From Hyphomonadaceae bacterium (GTDB lineage Bacteria > Pseudomonadota > Alphaproteobacteria > Caulobacterales > Aquidulcibacteraceae): a DNA stretch of 64,000 nucleotides. Position numbers and translations under genes: made by a program. The stretch covers positions 372,001 to 436,000 of the forward strand of contig WRPI01000004.1 in assembly GCA_009773395.1 (NCBI GenBank). The letters run 5' to 3'. The notes below the pieces were generated by a model. It was not told the origin of the DNA. It saw only the letters and a program-made list of their open reading frames with translations, and did not search any database. Of this stretch, positions 34,897 to 45,274 are shown piece by piece; position 1 is the first letter of the stretch, and each line of letters begins with the position of its first letter.

Positions 34897-34918
34897 CTAC
34901 CAACTAGTAGGGTGTCAA
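34897..34918 (-). promoter_or_regulatory. Promoter and operator of the TetR-type gene
   Basis: On the minus strand, a consensus -35 TTGACA (34918-34913) is followed by CCCTACTAGTTGGTAG and an AT-rich -10 (TAAATA-like). The spacer carries CTAC-6-GTAG, a weaker version of the operator at 34226-34245. Its placement between -35 and -10 indicates autorepression. Confidence 0.6.
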
Positions 34919-34992
34919 TCCCCTTGGTGCTAAAATAATTTATCCTATTCTGTAATTTTTGTTGATTTCAACATATAAAGATGTATTTAAGT

Positions 34993-35029
34993 GTTTGCAT
35001 TGTAAACTTCCCATAAATTGGAGCATTAA
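34993..35029 (+). promoter_or_regulatory. Possible structured leader sequestering the metK ribosome site
   Basis: GTTTG-CATTG-TAAAC can form a hairpin (34993-35007), and CTTC (35007-35010) can pair with the GGAG ribosome site (35020-35023), 6 bases before the GTG. The SAM/SAH riboswitch upstream of metK in some alphaproteobacteria works by pairing in this region, and the trailing ATTGGAGCA is alike, but the upstream helix does not clearly match. Kept as a candidate only. Confidence 0.3.
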
Positions 35030-36220
35030 GTGGCGCGTAGCAATTATATTTTCACTTCTGAAAGTGTTTCAGAAGGTCATCCAGACAAAGTTTGTGACCG
35101 TATTTCGGACGAAATTGTCGATCTTTTCTTCGGCCGAACCATCGAAAAAGGGCTCGATCCTTGGGTCACACGCGCTGCTTGCGAAACCTTGGCGACAACA
35201 AACCGCGTTGTAATTGCCGGCGAAACCCGTTGCGAGGCCGATATTTCAGAGGATGAAATCATCGCAACAACCCGCGCCGCCATTAAAGACATTGGCTATG
35301 AGCAGGATGGTTTCCACCACGCGACTGCTGAAATTGAAGTTTTGCTTCATGGCCAATCTGCGCACATTGCCCAAGGCGTTGACAGCTCTGGCAATAAAGA
35401 AGAAGGCGCAGGCGACCAAGGCATCATGTTTGGTTATGCCACCAATGAAACCAAAGAATATATGCCAGCGCCATTATTATATTCGCATAAAATCCTGCAA
35501 AAACTTGCCGAAGTTCGCCACAATGGCAAAGAAGCGTGGCTTGGCCCCGATGCAAAATCCCAAGTGACGGTTCATTATGTCGATGGCCGCCCCGCGGAAG
35601 CCACTTCAATTGTCCTTTCTACGCAACATCTTGATGCAAATATGACATCTGAGGATATTGCAGCGCTTGTCCGCCCTTATATCGAAGGCGTATTGGGCGA
35701 TGATTTGCCAATTTCGGCCAATTGCGCTTGGCACATTAACCCCACTGGCGCTTTCGTAATCGGTGGCCCCGATGGTGACACCGGCCTAACTGGCCGCAAA
35801 ATCATTGTTGACACTTATGGCGGTGCGGCCCCACACGGGGGCGGCGCATTTTCGGGCAAAGACCCAACAAAAGTTGACCGTTCTGCCGCTTATGCTGCGC
35901 GCTATTTGGCCAAAAATGTGGTTGCTGCGGGCCTTGCGGATCGTTGCACCATCCAATTGTCCTACGCGATTGGCGTTGCCGAGCCATTGTCAATTTATGC
36001 CAATTGTGACGGCACTGAAAAATGCGACTTGGACGCGTTGGAAAAGCGCCTTGGCGAAGTTATGCGCCTCACTCCGCGCGGTATCCGCACCCACCTAAAT
36101 CTCAACCGTGCAATTTATGCCCGCACCGCAGCTTATGGTCACTTTGGCCGCGAGCCTGATGCTGATGGTGGTTTCTCATGGGAGAAACTGGATTTGGTCG
36201 AGGCGTTAAAAGGTGTCTAA
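35030..36220 (+). CDS. metK: S-adenosylmethionine synthetase
   Basis: 396 residues. '[24 protein letters not shown]' is the ATP/methionine-binding N-terminus; '[12 protein letters not shown]' and '[21 protein letters not shown]' hold the phosphate and metal sites; '[19 protein letters not shown]' is the third motif. It makes SAM from methionine and ATP and so supplies all methyltransferases in the window. The start is a GTG with GGAG 6 bases upstream. The 3' end overlaps the convergent exported gene by 4 bases. Confidence 0.98.
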   Translation: MARSNYIFTSESVSEGHPDKVCDRISDEIVDLFFGRTIEKGLDPWVTRAACETLATTNRVVIAGETRCEADISEDEIIATTRAAIKDIGYEQDGFHHATAEIEVLLHGQSAHIAQGVDSSGNKEEGAGDQGIMFGYATNETKEYMPAPLLYSHKILQKLAEVRHNGKEAWLGPDAKSQVTVHYVDGRPAEATSIVLSTQHLDANMTSEDIAALVRPYIEGVLGDDLPISANCAWHINPTGAFVIGGPDGDTGLTGRKIIVDTYGGAAPHGGGAFSGKDPTKVDRSAAYAARYLAKNVVAAGLADRCTIQLSYAIGVAEPLSIYANCDGTEKCDLDALEKRLGEVMRLTPRGIRTHLNLNRAIYARTAAYGHFGREPDADGGFSWEKLDLVEALKGV

Positions 36221-36639
36221 GGGCAAGTCGCCGAAATACGGGTGGCAGTGAAATTGAACGGGATACGCAAGCCATAAGTTGCGGTTCCGCTTAATGTCAT
36301 TTGGGTTGGCAAAAGCCGGCCATTGGCTCTTACTTTGGTTACGCGATTTTTCCTATCGGTCCAAACTCCGTCAAAGTTCACTGTGCCGTCAGGCTGCATA
36401 ACTTTGGTGGTATAAACGCAAACACTATTGCGTTTACAGGGGTTATTGTAAAACCTATCGACTTCGGCTTGTGATAGGCAATGTTCATCACTATCGCGGA
36501 ACAGCCCAACCGCAGTTGTGCTAAAGCGCCAATAACCTGGCATTGGGCGCGCGCTTCCGTTTTGGGCATTTAATGGCGCCGCCGATAAAATAACGCCCGA
36601 AGCCGCTAAGGCCAAAACAGCAAGTAGTTTTTTATTCAT
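36217..36639 (-). CDS. Exported DUF3617-like protein
   Basis: 140 residues from the ATG at 36639, with a signal peptide ending near 'SAAPLNA'. '[13 protein letters not shown]' is the PGxW start of DUF3617-like periplasmic proteins; four cysteines (C-H, C-K, C-V and a penultimate C) could form disulfides. The function is unknown. Its stop lies in the end of metK. No gene follows on its strand. Confidence 0.75.
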   Translation of the reverse strand: MNKKLLAVLALAASGVILSAAPLNAQNGSARPMPGYWRFSTTAVGLFRDSDEHCLSQAEVDRFYNNPCKRNSVCVYTTKVMQPDGTVNFDGVWTDRKNRVTKVRANGRLLPTQMTLSGTATYGLRIPFNFTATRISATCP

Positions 36640-36689
36640 TTTATTTTTCACAACTCTCAATTTATCTATGTTTGGGAATATAATCATAG

Positions 36690-37049
36690 CATCTAAATCT
36701 GAACCTTAGATAACGGTCAAGTTACCTTCTGTTAGGTTTGGCAATAAAAACCCAATTTGTGTCAAATCCGCCACCCCAAAAATGTTAGCATTTGTTAGTA
36801 GTTTTTGGCGAAATATTCAATAAAAACAATCGCACTTACCGAAACCTAAAAATGCTTGCAAATGTATGCAAATGAGGTCGTTCGAACCCTGCAATTAACT
36901 GGAAATCGAAATTATAGCATGGGGATAGGGGGGGGGATAGGGCAGCAAGAAAGCAACACCCTTGAAATATACTAACCCCCTTTCGACAATTTATAGTAAA
37001 ATCTTGACTGCCAATTTGGTATCATTTAATACTACAGAGTAAGGAAAAT
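36690..37049. other. Intergenic region before parDE-like genes
   Basis: No gene is seen. It contains a direct repeat of TGCAAATG (near 36857 and 36866), a G-rich run (36920-36945) and, near the end, a possible -35 TTGACT (37003-37008) and an AT-rich -10 (TTTAAT about 15 bases on) feeding the antitoxin gene. The T-loop-like GTTCGAACCC near 36880 lacks the rest of a tRNA. Confidence 0.4.
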
Positions 37050-37304
37050 ATGATGGCAATGGTAAAAAAGAGCATTACGCTGACGACGCAGCAAGATAAT
37101 TGGATTAAAAGCCATATTATTTCAGGTCACTATGGCAATGAGAGCGAAATATTGCGCGAATTAATTCGTGAACGCCAAGCGCGTGAACAAGAAGGCACGA
37201 ATGAAATTGAGTCAATTCGCGCGGCCCTAATCGAAGCGGAAAATTCAGGCTTTGAAAATGTTTCCTTAAAAGAAATTTGGCAACGCGCCCGCAACAAGGC
37301 TTGA
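37050..37304 (+). CDS. ParD/CopG-like antitoxin
   Basis: 84 residues. 'KKSITLTTQQDNWIKSHIISGHYGNESEILRELIRERQAREQE' is the ribbon-helix-helix plus linker of ParD-type antitoxins (Y-G-N-x-S-E-x-x-R-x-x-I/L-R). The C-terminus with 'NVSLKEIWQRARNK' should bind the toxin. AAGGA precedes the tandem ATGs. It is followed after 4 bases by the ParE-like toxin. It probably autoregulates the pair. Confidence 0.92.
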   Translation: MMAMVKKSITLTTQQDNWIKSHIISGHYGNESEILRELIRERQAREQEGTNEIESIRAALIEAENSGFENVSLKEIWQRARNKA

Positions 37305-37308
37305 TGTT

Positions 37309-37593
37309 TTGACAAAATTCAAAATAAACACAAAAGCAGTTCAAGACTTGATTCAAATTGCACAATATGGCGATGAGAAATTTGGGTCAATGCAATCAGA
37401 TAAATATTGCGCTGGGTTAGAAAAACGTTTTGGTCTAATTTGCGAAATGCCAGAAGCATTTACACCAGTGCCACACATAAAAGATGGCTTTCGGCGAAGT
37501 GTTTACGGAAGCCATTCAATTTACTATCGCATTGGAGGCGGTGAAATTGAAATTATGCGAATTATTGGCAAACAAGAATTTATTGTGGAATAA
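37309..37593 (+). CDS. ParE/RelE-superfamily toxin
   Basis: 94 residues. 'INTKAVQDLIQIAQYGDEKFG' and 'FRRSVYGSHSIYYRIGGGEIEIMRIIGKQEF' follow the ParE pattern (beta strand with R, then H/S-x-I/V-Y-Y-R, then I-x-x-I). ParE toxins poison DNA gyrase. The only in-frame start is TTG at 37309; a preceding ATG at 37304 is followed at once by TTT-TGA, so expression is likely low and coupled to the antitoxin. Confidence 0.88.
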   Translation: MTKFKINTKAVQDLIQIAQYGDEKFGSMQSDKYCAGLEKRFGLICEMPEAFTPVPHIKDGFRRSVYGSHSIYYRIGGGEIEIMRIIGKQEFIVE

Positions 37594-37761
37594 TTGGCAA
37601 CTGAACCAAATTGGCATGGGAAGGCAATAATACAATCAATCCCAATCCACACCCCATTGTCCCAAAATAGGGCAATATTTTAACTTTTTGTCTTTATAGA
37701 TACTTCCAATAAGGGGCAAAAGCCTCAAAAGGCCAGTGATTAGGCCATATGGTATGGTAAA

Positions 37762-39246
37762 ATGACAAAGACAGTTTTAATCGTTGATGACGATCCCGCA
37801 CAGCGCCGTTTGCTTCAAGCCGCAGTTGAGCGTCAAGGTTTCGCAACTCGCATTGCCGAAGATGGCGCGCAAGCAATTGCCCAAGCGAGTGACCCCGCTA
37901 TTGATGTTGTGATGCTCGATTTGGTGATGCCAGGGGTTTCGGGCATGGAGGCTTTGGCGGCGATTAGGCAAAAACGCGATGATTTGCCGGTGGTGGTTTT
38001 AACTGCGTCTGGCGGCATTGATACGGTGGTCAAGGCCATGCAAGCGGGCGCGAATGATTTCTTCGTAAAGCCAGCTTCGCCTGAGCGAGTTTTGGTTTCC
38101 ATTCGCAATGCATTGAAAATGGGTGAGCTTACTGGCGAAGTGCGCCGCCTTAAAAAACGCGCGGCAGGCTCGATGAGCTTTGCCGATATGGTGGCGGGTG
38201 CGGCGTCTATGAAACAGCTTATTCGCCTTGGGCAGCGCGCAGCTACGGCCAATATTCCAGTTTTGATTTTGGGCGAATCTGGCGTTGGCAAGGAAGTTAT
38301 CGCGCGCTCAATTCATGGTGAATCGGATAGGGCGCATCGTCATATTGTGACAGTAAATTGCGGCGCAATTCCAGAAAATTTGGTGGAATCAATTTTGTTT
38401 GGGCATGAAAAAGGCTCATTTACAGGTGCATCGGATCGCCATCTTGGTAAGTTCCAAGAAGCCGATGGCGGCACTTTGTTTTTGGACGAAGTCGGCGAAT
38501 TGCCGCTCGAAATGCAGGTCAAATTATTGCGCGCATTGCAAGAAGGCGAAGTCGATCCAATTGGCGCCAAACGCCCCGTCAAAGTTGATGTGCGCATAAT
38601 TGCCGCGACCAATAAGGACTTAACCAAATTGGTTGAAGCGGGTAAATTCCGCGAGGATCTATATTATCGCTTAAATGTTTTCCCAATCGATGCACCGCCA
38701 CTTCGCGGGCGCAAGGAAGATATTCCAGCCTTAGCAAAGCATTTCGTTGCGCGGTTCAATAGCGAAATGGGCAAGAAAATCATTGGTGTTTCGCCTAACA
38801 CAATTGGGCTTTTGCAGGCTTTTGAATGGCCCGGCAATGTGCGTCAATTGGAAAATATGATTTATCGGGCAATGGTGTTGTGTGACGGCGACTTTTTGAC
38901 CAATGAAGATTTTCCGCAATTGGAGGCCCAATTGCCAGAATTCGCGCAAATTGCCGCCAATGCACCAGCCGAATTGGCGATTTGTGAAGCCGCGAATAAT
39001 AATCTTGCTTTGCCGCAAATTTTGGCAAATGGGGAAAGCGCTGGGTCTATCGCGATTTTTGATATTGGTGGCCATTTGCGGCCATTGGAAGAAATTGAGC
39101 GTGACTTAATCGAATATGCAATTGACCTTTATGCTGGCCATATGACAGAAATCGCCCGCCGCCTCGGAATTGGTCGTTCGACACTTTATCGTAAGTTGAA
39201 AGAATATGATTTGGAAGAGCATATTTTGAATATTGCTGCGGGCTAA
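37762..39246 (+). CDS. NtrC-family sigma-54 response regulator
   Basis: 494 residues. The receiver has 'VLIVDDDPAQ', the phospho-acceptor D in 'VVMLDLVMPGVSG' (about 54) and K in 'FFVKPAS'. The AAA+ domain has Walker A 'GESGVGKEVIARSIH', 'FLDEVGEL' (Walker B) and an L1 loop 'EKGSFTGASDRH' with GSFTGA instead of GAFTGA. A Fis-like HTH ends it ('HMTEIARRLGIGRSTLYRKLKEY'). It activates sigma-54 promoters. No histidine kinase is adjacent, so its partner is elsewhere. The 168 bases before it hold no gene. Confidence 0.95.
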   Translation: MTKTVLIVDDDPAQRRLLQAAVERQGFATRIAEDGAQAIAQASDPAIDVVMLDLVMPGVSGMEALAAIRQKRDDLPVVVLTASGGIDTVVKAMQAGANDFFVKPASPERVLVSIRNALKMGELTGEVRRLKKRAAGSMSFADMVAGAASMKQLIRLGQRAATANIPVLILGESGVGKEVIARSIHGESDRAHRHIVTVNCGAIPENLVESILFGHEKGSFTGASDRHLGKFQEADGGTLFLDEVGELPLEMQVKLLRALQEGEVDPIGAKRPVKVDVRIIAATNKDLTKLVEAGKFREDLYYRLNVFPIDAPPLRGRKEDIPALAKHFVARFNSEMGKKIIGVSPNTIGLLQAFEWPGNVRQLENMIYRAMVLCDGDFLTNEDFPQLEAQLPEFAQIAANAPAELAICEAANNNLALPQILANGESAGSIAIFDIGGHLRPLEEIERDLIEYAIDLYAGHMTEIARRLGIGRSTLYRKLKEYDLEEHILNIAAG

Positions 39247-39247
39247 A

Positions 39248-40912
39248 TTACTGTTTTGAATGTGCCACGAGCTTCTTCTTTTTGGGCGGCTCATTGGCTT
39301 GGGCTTCGCTTGAAACTTCACGTTTTGGTGCTGTGATTGGCGCGGTGGGCCGTGGGATAGTTGGTTGTGGCGCGGCTTTTGGTGCGGAAATTGCCGTTGG
39401 CGCAGCTTGGAGAGGCGCTTGGCAATTCGCAATCAAGGCATTGACCCGCGATGCGCCTGGTGAGGCATAGCTTCGGCTTGAGCCTGCGGCACTTAATGTA
39501 ATTTGTCCACTGCTGCGCAATACCCGCAATATTGCATCATTTTGGCCATTGGCACTTATCGAAAAATCATAAGTATTTGCGGCGGCGATATAACGCATAA
39601 TGGCCGACGCGCTCGCCGAAGCCGAGCCAAAACCGACATTGCCATTAGTGCCATTGGCAGGCGCAGGCAGGCCCGATGCGCTGATTGATATGCCGCCACC
39701 TGGGCGACAAGCAAGTGAGAGAATTGCGCCCCCTGCGCCAATTGGTGAGGCAATCCGCGTGGCCGAAACATTGCGCCATGCGCCAGAATTTTGCGCGATT
39801 TGCGGCACGGCTTTTGGCGCAATTGGCGGTGCTATGATTGGCACTCGGTTAAAGCCAACCGCGCCATTTTGTAAGTTGAAATTGGCTTGCAACGAATAAT
39901 TAGCTTGGTCTTTGGTGTCGGTTGCTCCGATTTCACAAAAGCCACTTATGATGAAAGAATTGCGTGCGTTCCTAATATCAAGTTGCGGTGTCAAAAGCAT
40001 ATTGGTTAAAACCAATACTTTATCGCGCGGAACATCAATAATAATAACCCGCGAAGTGCAGGGCGTGCCAGCAAGTTCGCTTTCAATCAAAATTAGGCGG
40101 TTTTGGAAAGTGCCACGGCTTGGCTCAAATCCTGCAACCTGCAAACTATGGGTGGGTGGCGGCGCGGGTTCCTTTTCTTTGCCAATTATCGGCAATGCGA
40201 GGCCGCTTTCTTGCGCCAAAATTGGATAAATTTGTTTGCCATCAATGAATGCAGCGGGCTGATTTTCAGTAGTTCTTATTTCAAATATGCCTTTTGGCGT
40301 TAAATATTGCCCCGAAGCAAGCTCGGGAATTGTGCCGCCATAACCAACCAAATCAATGAATATTTGCCCCGCACCAAGCGCCTTTCCATCTTCGCGCACT
40401 GAGGTTAGGATAATGGAACCGGGTGTTGGACTTGCGCCAAATACCAGAACAATTGCCTTGGGCCCCGAAGTTTTTGTTTGTGGCCCAGTAGCAACTCGGT
40501 TCTTATTTTCAGGTTTGGCGAAACCGAGGCGGGCTTCGACTGTGCCGTTGACGCTCTCAAGTTCTAATGTGCTTTCAAAACCATTTTTCGTGCCTTTGTC
40601 TTGAAATAATGCAATCACTTGTTCGACCGAAAGCCCAGTCGCAATTGGGTCGGTGCCGAGCATGGGAGAAGCCCAAACAGTTTGCGCTTTAATTGAAGTC
40701 ATCAAAGCACTGCGGTTGCTTTCGCTTTCAGATTGGGCGATTTTTGCGTCGTTTTCTTTCGGGTCGAACATCCAATAGGGCGCAATCACCCCACCAATAG
40801 CAAAACCTACAACGAATGTGAAAGCGCCAAACAACGCCAAAACCCGCAGGCCAAATCTTGAACCATGCACCCCTTCTGCCGCCGCCAATATTGTCCCGTC
40901 ATCATTATTCAT
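39248..40912 (-). CDS. Membrane-anchored protein of unknown function, 554 residues
   Basis: A single N-terminal transmembrane segment (about residues 25-48, 'VLALFGAFTFVVGFAIGGVI') anchors a long periplasmic portion. It contains a Pro-rich linker near 390, an Ala/Ser/Gly-rich segment ('GFGSASASASAIMRYIAA') and a basic Pro/Lys-rich tail ('PPKKKKLVAHSKQ'). I do not recognise its domains. It converges on the NtrC-type gene with one base between stops, and follows pheT on the same strand by 42 bases. It may be an envelope protein. Confidence 0.6.
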   Translation of the reverse strand: MNNDDGTILAAAEGVHGSRFGLRVLALFGAFTFVVGFAIGGVIAPYWMFDPKENDAKIAQSESESNRSALMTSIKAQTVWASPMLGTDPIATGLSVEQVIALFQDKGTKNGFESTLELESVNGTVEARLGFAKPENKNRVATGPQTKTSGPKAIVLVFGASPTPGSIILTSVREDGKALGAGQIFIDLVGYGGTIPELASGQYLTPKGIFEIRTTENQPAAFIDGKQIYPILAQESGLALPIIGKEKEPAPPPTHSLQVAGFEPSRGTFQNRLILIESELAGTPCTSRVIIIDVPRDKVLVLTNMLLTPQLDIRNARNSFIISGFCEIGATDTKDQANYSLQANFNLQNGAVGFNRVPIIAPPIAPKAVPQIAQNSGAWRNVSATRIASPIGAGGAILSLACRPGGGISISASGLPAPANGTNGNVGFGSASASASAIMRYIAAANTYDFSISANGQNDAILRVLRSSGQITLSAAGSSRSYASPGASRVNALIANCQAPLQAAPTAISAPKAAPQPTIPRPTAPITAPKREVSSEAQANEPPKKKKLVAHSKQ

Positions 40913-40954
40913 AGGGTTTTAATAGCGTTGCAACGGTTAGGGATTGATTAATTT

Positions 40955-43339
40955 TTAGGTTCTTAAAGTCGCACCGATTTTCGTGGCGGCGCTAATTATC
41001 TTGGTGCTCAAAGCCTCAATTTCAACATCGCTTAGGGTTTGCAATTTTGGTGCGATAGTGACTTCCAATGCCAATGAAGTCATGCTGTCGGGAACTCCGT
41101 GTCCTTGATAATTATCAAAAACCTGCACATTGCTGATAAGGTTCTTATCAACATTCGCAATCACTCTAACCAATTCCGCAGCAGCATTTTCGCGTGGCAA
41201 AAGGAAGGCAAAATCGCGGCTTAGCGGCATGAATGGCGATAGCTCGAGTTTCGCGCGCGCCTTTGTCGGTTTTTGCTTGGCTTGCGGCAGGTTGTCGACG
41301 AAAATTTCAAATCCAAAAACTGCTTGTTTTACACCAAGCTTTTCACAAACCCGTGGATGAATTTGCCCATATTCAGCAGCCAATATTTTTGACCCCATTT
41401 TAAGCGACCCAGCGCGGCCCGGATGCCAATGCGTGCTGGCGCCATTTTGCATCATAAGTCCGCCTGTTGGTATGCCCATTGCCGCCAGAACCGCCATTAA
41501 ATCGGCTTGAACACTATAAATATCGGCTTCTTTTTTGCCGCTAAAATGGCGCTGCGAACCCGTTACAATGCCTGCAATAACGGTTTTTTGGCCATCTGGT
41601 TCGTCGCTTAAATAAATTGGCGCGGCTTCGAACAAAGCAACATTGGTTAAGCCACGATTGATATTGCGGCCCGCTGCCGAAATCAAATTTATCAAACCAG
41701 ATGGCCGCATTATTGCCAATTCATCGGAAATCGGATTGGCGAGCGCGAGGCTATTATCTTGGCTATTGGCACCAAAAAGCACCGCTGCTTCTTTGGAAAC
41801 AAAACTCCAGGTCACTGCTTCATTGTAACCAAGTGATGCCAAAGCGCGGCGTGCAATATTAAACCGCGATTTGTCCGAGCTTATCAATTGCCGATTTTTT
41901 GGCGCGCTAAGTGTGGCAAGCGGCAATTTATCGAAACCATAAATCCGCGCAATATCTTCGACAATATCAGCGGCCAATTTGCAATCACCGCGCCATGAAG
42001 GCACGCCAATATCGAGATTGCCATTGCCCGAATCCTTGGCGGTAAAACCAAGTTTGCCAAGTATTTCGCCTATTTGCGAAGCGTTCAAGTCAATACCAGT
42101 AAGGCGTTTAAGTTCGGTAATCGGAAAAATGATGTTTTGTGGCAAAGACGGTGCTGCACTCGCAATTTCCAAGTTTGATGCCTCACCACCGCATAATTCA
42201 AGCACCATTTGAGTTGCAAATTCAATCCCGCCAATTACAAAGTCAGGGTCAACGCCGCGCTCAAAACGGTATTTAGCATCAGATTGAATGCCAGTCGCCC
42301 GTCCAGTTTGGAAAATTCCCAAAGCCTCGAAAAATGCGCATTCAATGAAAACATCGGTTGTGGCTTCGTCGCAACCAGTTGAAGCGCCACCCAAAACTCC
42401 GCCCAAGCCAATTGCGCCGCTATCGTCGGTTATGGCGCACATGCTGGTTGAAACTTCGTGGACATTGCCGTCCAAACCTTCGAATGTTTCGCCCACTTTG
42501 CCATAACGCACGCAAATATTGCCTTGCAGTTTCTTGGCATCATAAACGTGAAGTGGGCGCGCTCTATCATATGAAATGAAATTTGTAATATCGACTAATG
42601 CATTGATTGGGCGAAGGCCAATTGCCAATAATCTGTTCTGCAACCATTTGGGCGATGGGCCATTTTTGACACCGCGAACCAAGCGCCCCGCAAATTGCGG
42701 GCAGGCATCCTTGGCCTCAATTGTCACTTTAATCGGGCAATCAAATGCGCCTTTATGCGTAATAATATTTCTATCTTGAAATTCACCGAGACTGCTTGCT
42801 GCCAATTCACGCGCTATCGAATTCACGCCAAGCCAATCGGGGCGGTTGGGGGTTACTTCAAAATCAATGACAGCGTCATTCAGGCCTAGTGCTTCTGCGG
42901 CAGGCGTGCCAATTTCAAGCTCATTTGGCAATTCAATTATGCCCGAACTATCGCCCTCAATGCAAAGCTCCTCATACGAACACATCATGCCGTTGGAAAC
43001 CACGCCGCGCACTGGTTTTGCCACCAATTCCATACCATTAGACGGGATACAAGTGCCAAGCGGCGCGAAAATCGTGGTGAGACCAGCGCGGGCATTTGGC
43101 GCACCGCAGACAATTTCAAGTTTGCCAAGATTGGTTTCCACTTGGCAAACCCGCAATTTATCGGCATTGGGATGCTGTTCGGCTTTTATGATTTTGGCAA
43201 CTGAAAACGCGCCAAGTTTTGCCGCTGGGTCAATAACTTCTTCAACCTCAAGGCCAGCCATAGTCATGGCTTCGACAATTTGCGCAAGGCTCGCATCGGT
43301 TTTGAGATAATCTTTAAGCCAATTTATTGTGAATTTCAT
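40955..43339 (-). CDS. pheT: Phenylalanyl-tRNA synthetase beta subunit
   Basis: 794 residues with the expected domain order: N-terminal tRNA-binding fold ('[21 protein letters not shown]'), B3/B4 domain ('[21 protein letters not shown]'), B5 ('[21 protein letters not shown]'), class II-like B6-B7 core and the C-terminal anticodon-binding FDX-ACB ('[17 protein letters not shown]'). With PheS it charges tRNA-Phe and its B3/B4 domain edits mischarged Tyr. It overlaps pheS by 4 bases (ATGA). Confidence 0.98.
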   Translation of the reverse strand: MKFTINWLKDYLKTDASLAQIVEAMTMAGLEVEEVIDPAAKLGAFSVAKIIKAEQHPNADKLRVCQVETNLGKLEIVCGAPNARAGLTTIFAPLGTCIPSNGMELVAKPVRGVVSNGMMCSYEELCIEGDSSGIIELPNELEIGTPAAEALGLNDAVIDFEVTPNRPDWLGVNSIARELAASSLGEFQDRNIITHKGAFDCPIKVTIEAKDACPQFAGRLVRGVKNGPSPKWLQNRLLAIGLRPINALVDITNFISYDRARPLHVYDAKKLQGNICVRYGKVGETFEGLDGNVHEVSTSMCAITDDSGAIGLGGVLGGASTGCDEATTDVFIECAFFEALGIFQTGRATGIQSDAKYRFERGVDPDFVIGGIEFATQMVLELCGGEASNLEIASAAPSLPQNIIFPITELKRLTGIDLNASQIGEILGKLGFTAKDSGNGNLDIGVPSWRGDCKLAADIVEDIARIYGFDKLPLATLSAPKNRQLISSDKSRFNIARRALASLGYNEAVTWSFVSKEAAVLFGANSQDNSLALANPISDELAIMRPSGLINLISAAGRNINRGLTNVALFEAAPIYLSDEPDGQKTVIAGIVTGSQRHFSGKKEADIYSVQADLMAVLAAMGIPTGGLMMQNGASTHWHPGRAGSLKMGSKILAAEYGQIHPRVCEKLGVKQAVFGFEIFVDNLPQAKQKPTKARAKLELSPFMPLSRDFAFLLPRENAAAELVRVIANVDKNLISNVQVFDNYQGHGVPDSMTSLALEVTIAPKLQTLSDVEIEALSTKIISAATKIGATLRT

Positions 43340-44415
43340 CGGCTTAATCCTGTTGCTAGATTCGGCGATACAAACGGTTCAAACCCAAAATGTTCAAGCC
43401 AGCGCACATCAGAATTAAACATATCGCGCAAATCTGGTATGCCATATTTCAACATTGCTAACCTATCAATCCCCAATCCAAATGCGAAACCTTGATGAAT
43501 TTCAGGGTCAATCCCACATTGGCGCAGAACATTGGGGTGAACCATGCCGCAACCCAAAATCTCGAGCCAATCATCGCCAGTGCCGATTTTCAACTCGCGC
43601 CCCGAACGATCACAGCGCACATCGACTTCGGCACTTGGCTCTGTGAACGGAAAATGATGCGGGCGAAAACGAACTGCGGCGGTCTCCACTTCAAAAAAGC
43701 GCGCCAAAAATTCCATTAACACGCCTTTCAAATGCCCCATATGCACGCCTTCTTCAATCACTAAACCTTCGATTTGGTGGAACATTGGCGTATGGGTTTG
43801 ATCGCTATCACAACGATATGTCCGCCCCGGCGCAACAATCCGAATTGGCGGCTTTTCATTCAACATAGTGCGGATTTGCACCGGCGAAGTATGAGTGCGC
43901 AGCAGCTTTGCCACGCCGTCCGAATTTTTTTCAAAAAAGAAAGTATCATGCATATCACGCGCGGGGTGTTTTTCGGGGAAGTTTAGCGCGGTGAAATTGT
44001 GAAAATCGTCCTCAATATCGGGGCCTTCCTTGACGGTGAAACCCATATCGGCGAAAATCACTGCAACTTCTTCAAACACTTGCATGATGGGGTGAATTTT
44101 TCCCATAAAACGCGGGAAAGCGGGCAGGGTGGCATCAATGCGTTCAGCCAAGAGCCGCGCATCAAGCGCCGCATCGGCTAAAATCACCTTTTTGGCATTA
44201 ATCGCATCATTCAAAGCATTTTTAAGGCCATTGATTTTGGGGCCAAAAACCTGCCTATCCTCAGGCGACATTGCACCCATGCCTTTTAGAAGCTCAGAGA
44301 CCGAACCTTTTTTTCCAAGCGCGGATACCCGCAATTCTTCCAACGCCGCTTCGGTTTGTGCGTCGGCGAGTTGGGCAAAAAGAGCGGCTTCTAATTTATC
44401 TATATCAATTGTCAT
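43336..44415 (-). CDS. pheS: Phenylalanyl-tRNA synthetase alpha subunit
   Basis: 359 residues. The coiled-coil N-terminus (residues 1-85) is followed by the catalytic core: motif 2 ('[10 protein letters not shown] ... [21 protein letters not shown]') and motif 3 ('[15 protein letters not shown]'). It activates phenylalanine; the active enzyme is alpha2beta2 with PheT. It is preceded by rplT, with the terminator of rplT between them, so pheST has its own promoter. Confidence 0.98.
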   Translation of the reverse strand: MTIDIDKLEAALFAQLADAQTEAALEELRVSALGKKGSVSELLKGMGAMSPEDRQVFGPKINGLKNALNDAINAKKVILADAALDARLLAERIDATLPAFPRFMGKIHPIMQVFEEVAVIFADMGFTVKEGPDIEDDFHNFTALNFPEKHPARDMHDTFFFEKNSDGVAKLLRTHTSPVQIRTMLNEKPPIRIVAPGRTYRCDSDQTHTPMFHQIEGLVIEEGVHMGHLKGVLMEFLARFFEVETAAVRFRPHHFPFTEPSAEVDVRCDRSGRELKIGTGDDWLEILGCGMVHPNVLRQCGIDPEIHQGFAFGLGIDRLAMLKYGIPDLRDMFNSDVRWLEHFGFEPFVSPNLATGLSR

Positions 44416-44480
44416 GTTTTTTCCATTTTGCGTGAGTGGCTATGGCGGATTTCACGAAAATTTTCAATGGCGCATAAAGC

Positions 44481-44512
44481 AAAAAGGCCCGAAACTTTCG
44501 TTTCAGGCCTTT
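44481..44512 (-). terminator. Intrinsic terminator after rplT
   Basis: On the minus strand, AAAGGCCTGAAAC-GAAA-GTTTCGGGCCTTTTT is a strong stem with a GAAA loop and T-run, ending the rpmI-rplT transcript before pheS. Confidence 0.85.
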
Positions 44513-44534
44513 GAAAACTTATGTAGCAAATAAT

Positions 44535-44894
44535 TTATGCTGCAAGGGCTTTTTTGGCCTTATCAACCAGAGCGCTAAACGCTGCGGTTTCAAAATATGC
44601 CAAGTCTGACATTACTTTTCTATCAACTTCAATACCAGCTTTGGTTAGGCCGTTGATGAAGCTTGAATAAGTCATATCAAATTCGCGCACTGCTGCGTTA
44701 ATGCGCTGAATCCAAAGCGAACGGAAATTGCGCTTGCGAACTTTACGGTCACGATATGCATATTGGCCAGCGCGCCAAACGGCGGCGGTAGCGGTGCGGA
44801 TTGTGTTTTTACGGCGCCCTTGATAGCCTTTGGCTCTTTCAAGGATGTTGTTGCGACGTGCTTTGGTGGTAACGCCACCTTTAACTCTTGCCAT
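44535..44894 (-). CDS. rplT: Ribosomal protein L20
   Basis: 119 residues, very basic. '[30 protein letters not shown]' is the long L20 N-terminal tail, and '[20 protein letters not shown]' starts the globular domain. It binds 23S rRNA and is needed for early 50S assembly. It follows rpmI by 12 bases and a terminator follows it. Confidence 0.98.
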   Translation of the reverse strand: MARVKGGVTTKARRNNILERAKGYQGRRKNTIRTATAAVWRAGQYAYRDRKVRKRNFRSLWIQRINAAVREFDMTYSSFINGLTKAGIEVDRKVMSDLAYFETAAFSALVDKAKKALAA

Positions 44895-44906
44895 ATCTCA
44901 AATCCC

Positions 44907-45110
44907 CTATGCTATGCCGTATGGCGCCCAAAGTTTAATCCGCGTTGCTTCAACATCGGAAATAACCGAATTGCCGCGATTTTGGCGAATATACTTTGAA
45001 TTATGGGAAAGAAGACGGTGGCGCTTACCAGCAGGGCCAGCAAGGACTTTACCAGTCGCAGTGATTTTAAAGCGCTTTTTGACACCGCTTTTAGTCTTTA
45101 GTTTAGGCAT
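44907..45110 (-). CDS. rpmI: Ribosomal protein L35
   Basis: 67 residues from the ATG at 45110. 'PKLKTKSGVKKRFKITATGK' is the L35 signature, followed by the 'RHRLLSHNSKYIRQNRG' region. The frame stays open 42 codons upstream but that part is not ribosomal. It is small, basic and 50S-bound. It forms an operon with rplT. Confidence 0.97.
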   Translation of the reverse strand: MPKLKTKSGVKKRFKITATGKVLAGPAGKRHRLLSHNSKYIRQNRGNSVISDVEATRIKLWAPYGIA

Positions 45111-45274
45111 TTTCATACTCCATATGGATAGAAGCAAAGTTTCGAAAAACAATGCGGAAAAACCACCAAGGCATGCCATTTTAGCCCGATGATCGATTGG
45201 AGGTGGGTCTTTAAGGGAAAGGGGTGGCAAATGCAAGTGGGCGGAGTGTTGTAAATCGGCTACCTACTCTCCAA

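Noticed and set aside
36860-36900. tRNA-like GTTCGAACCC
   Set aside because: T-loop-like only; no acceptor stem, D-arm or anticodon arm around it.
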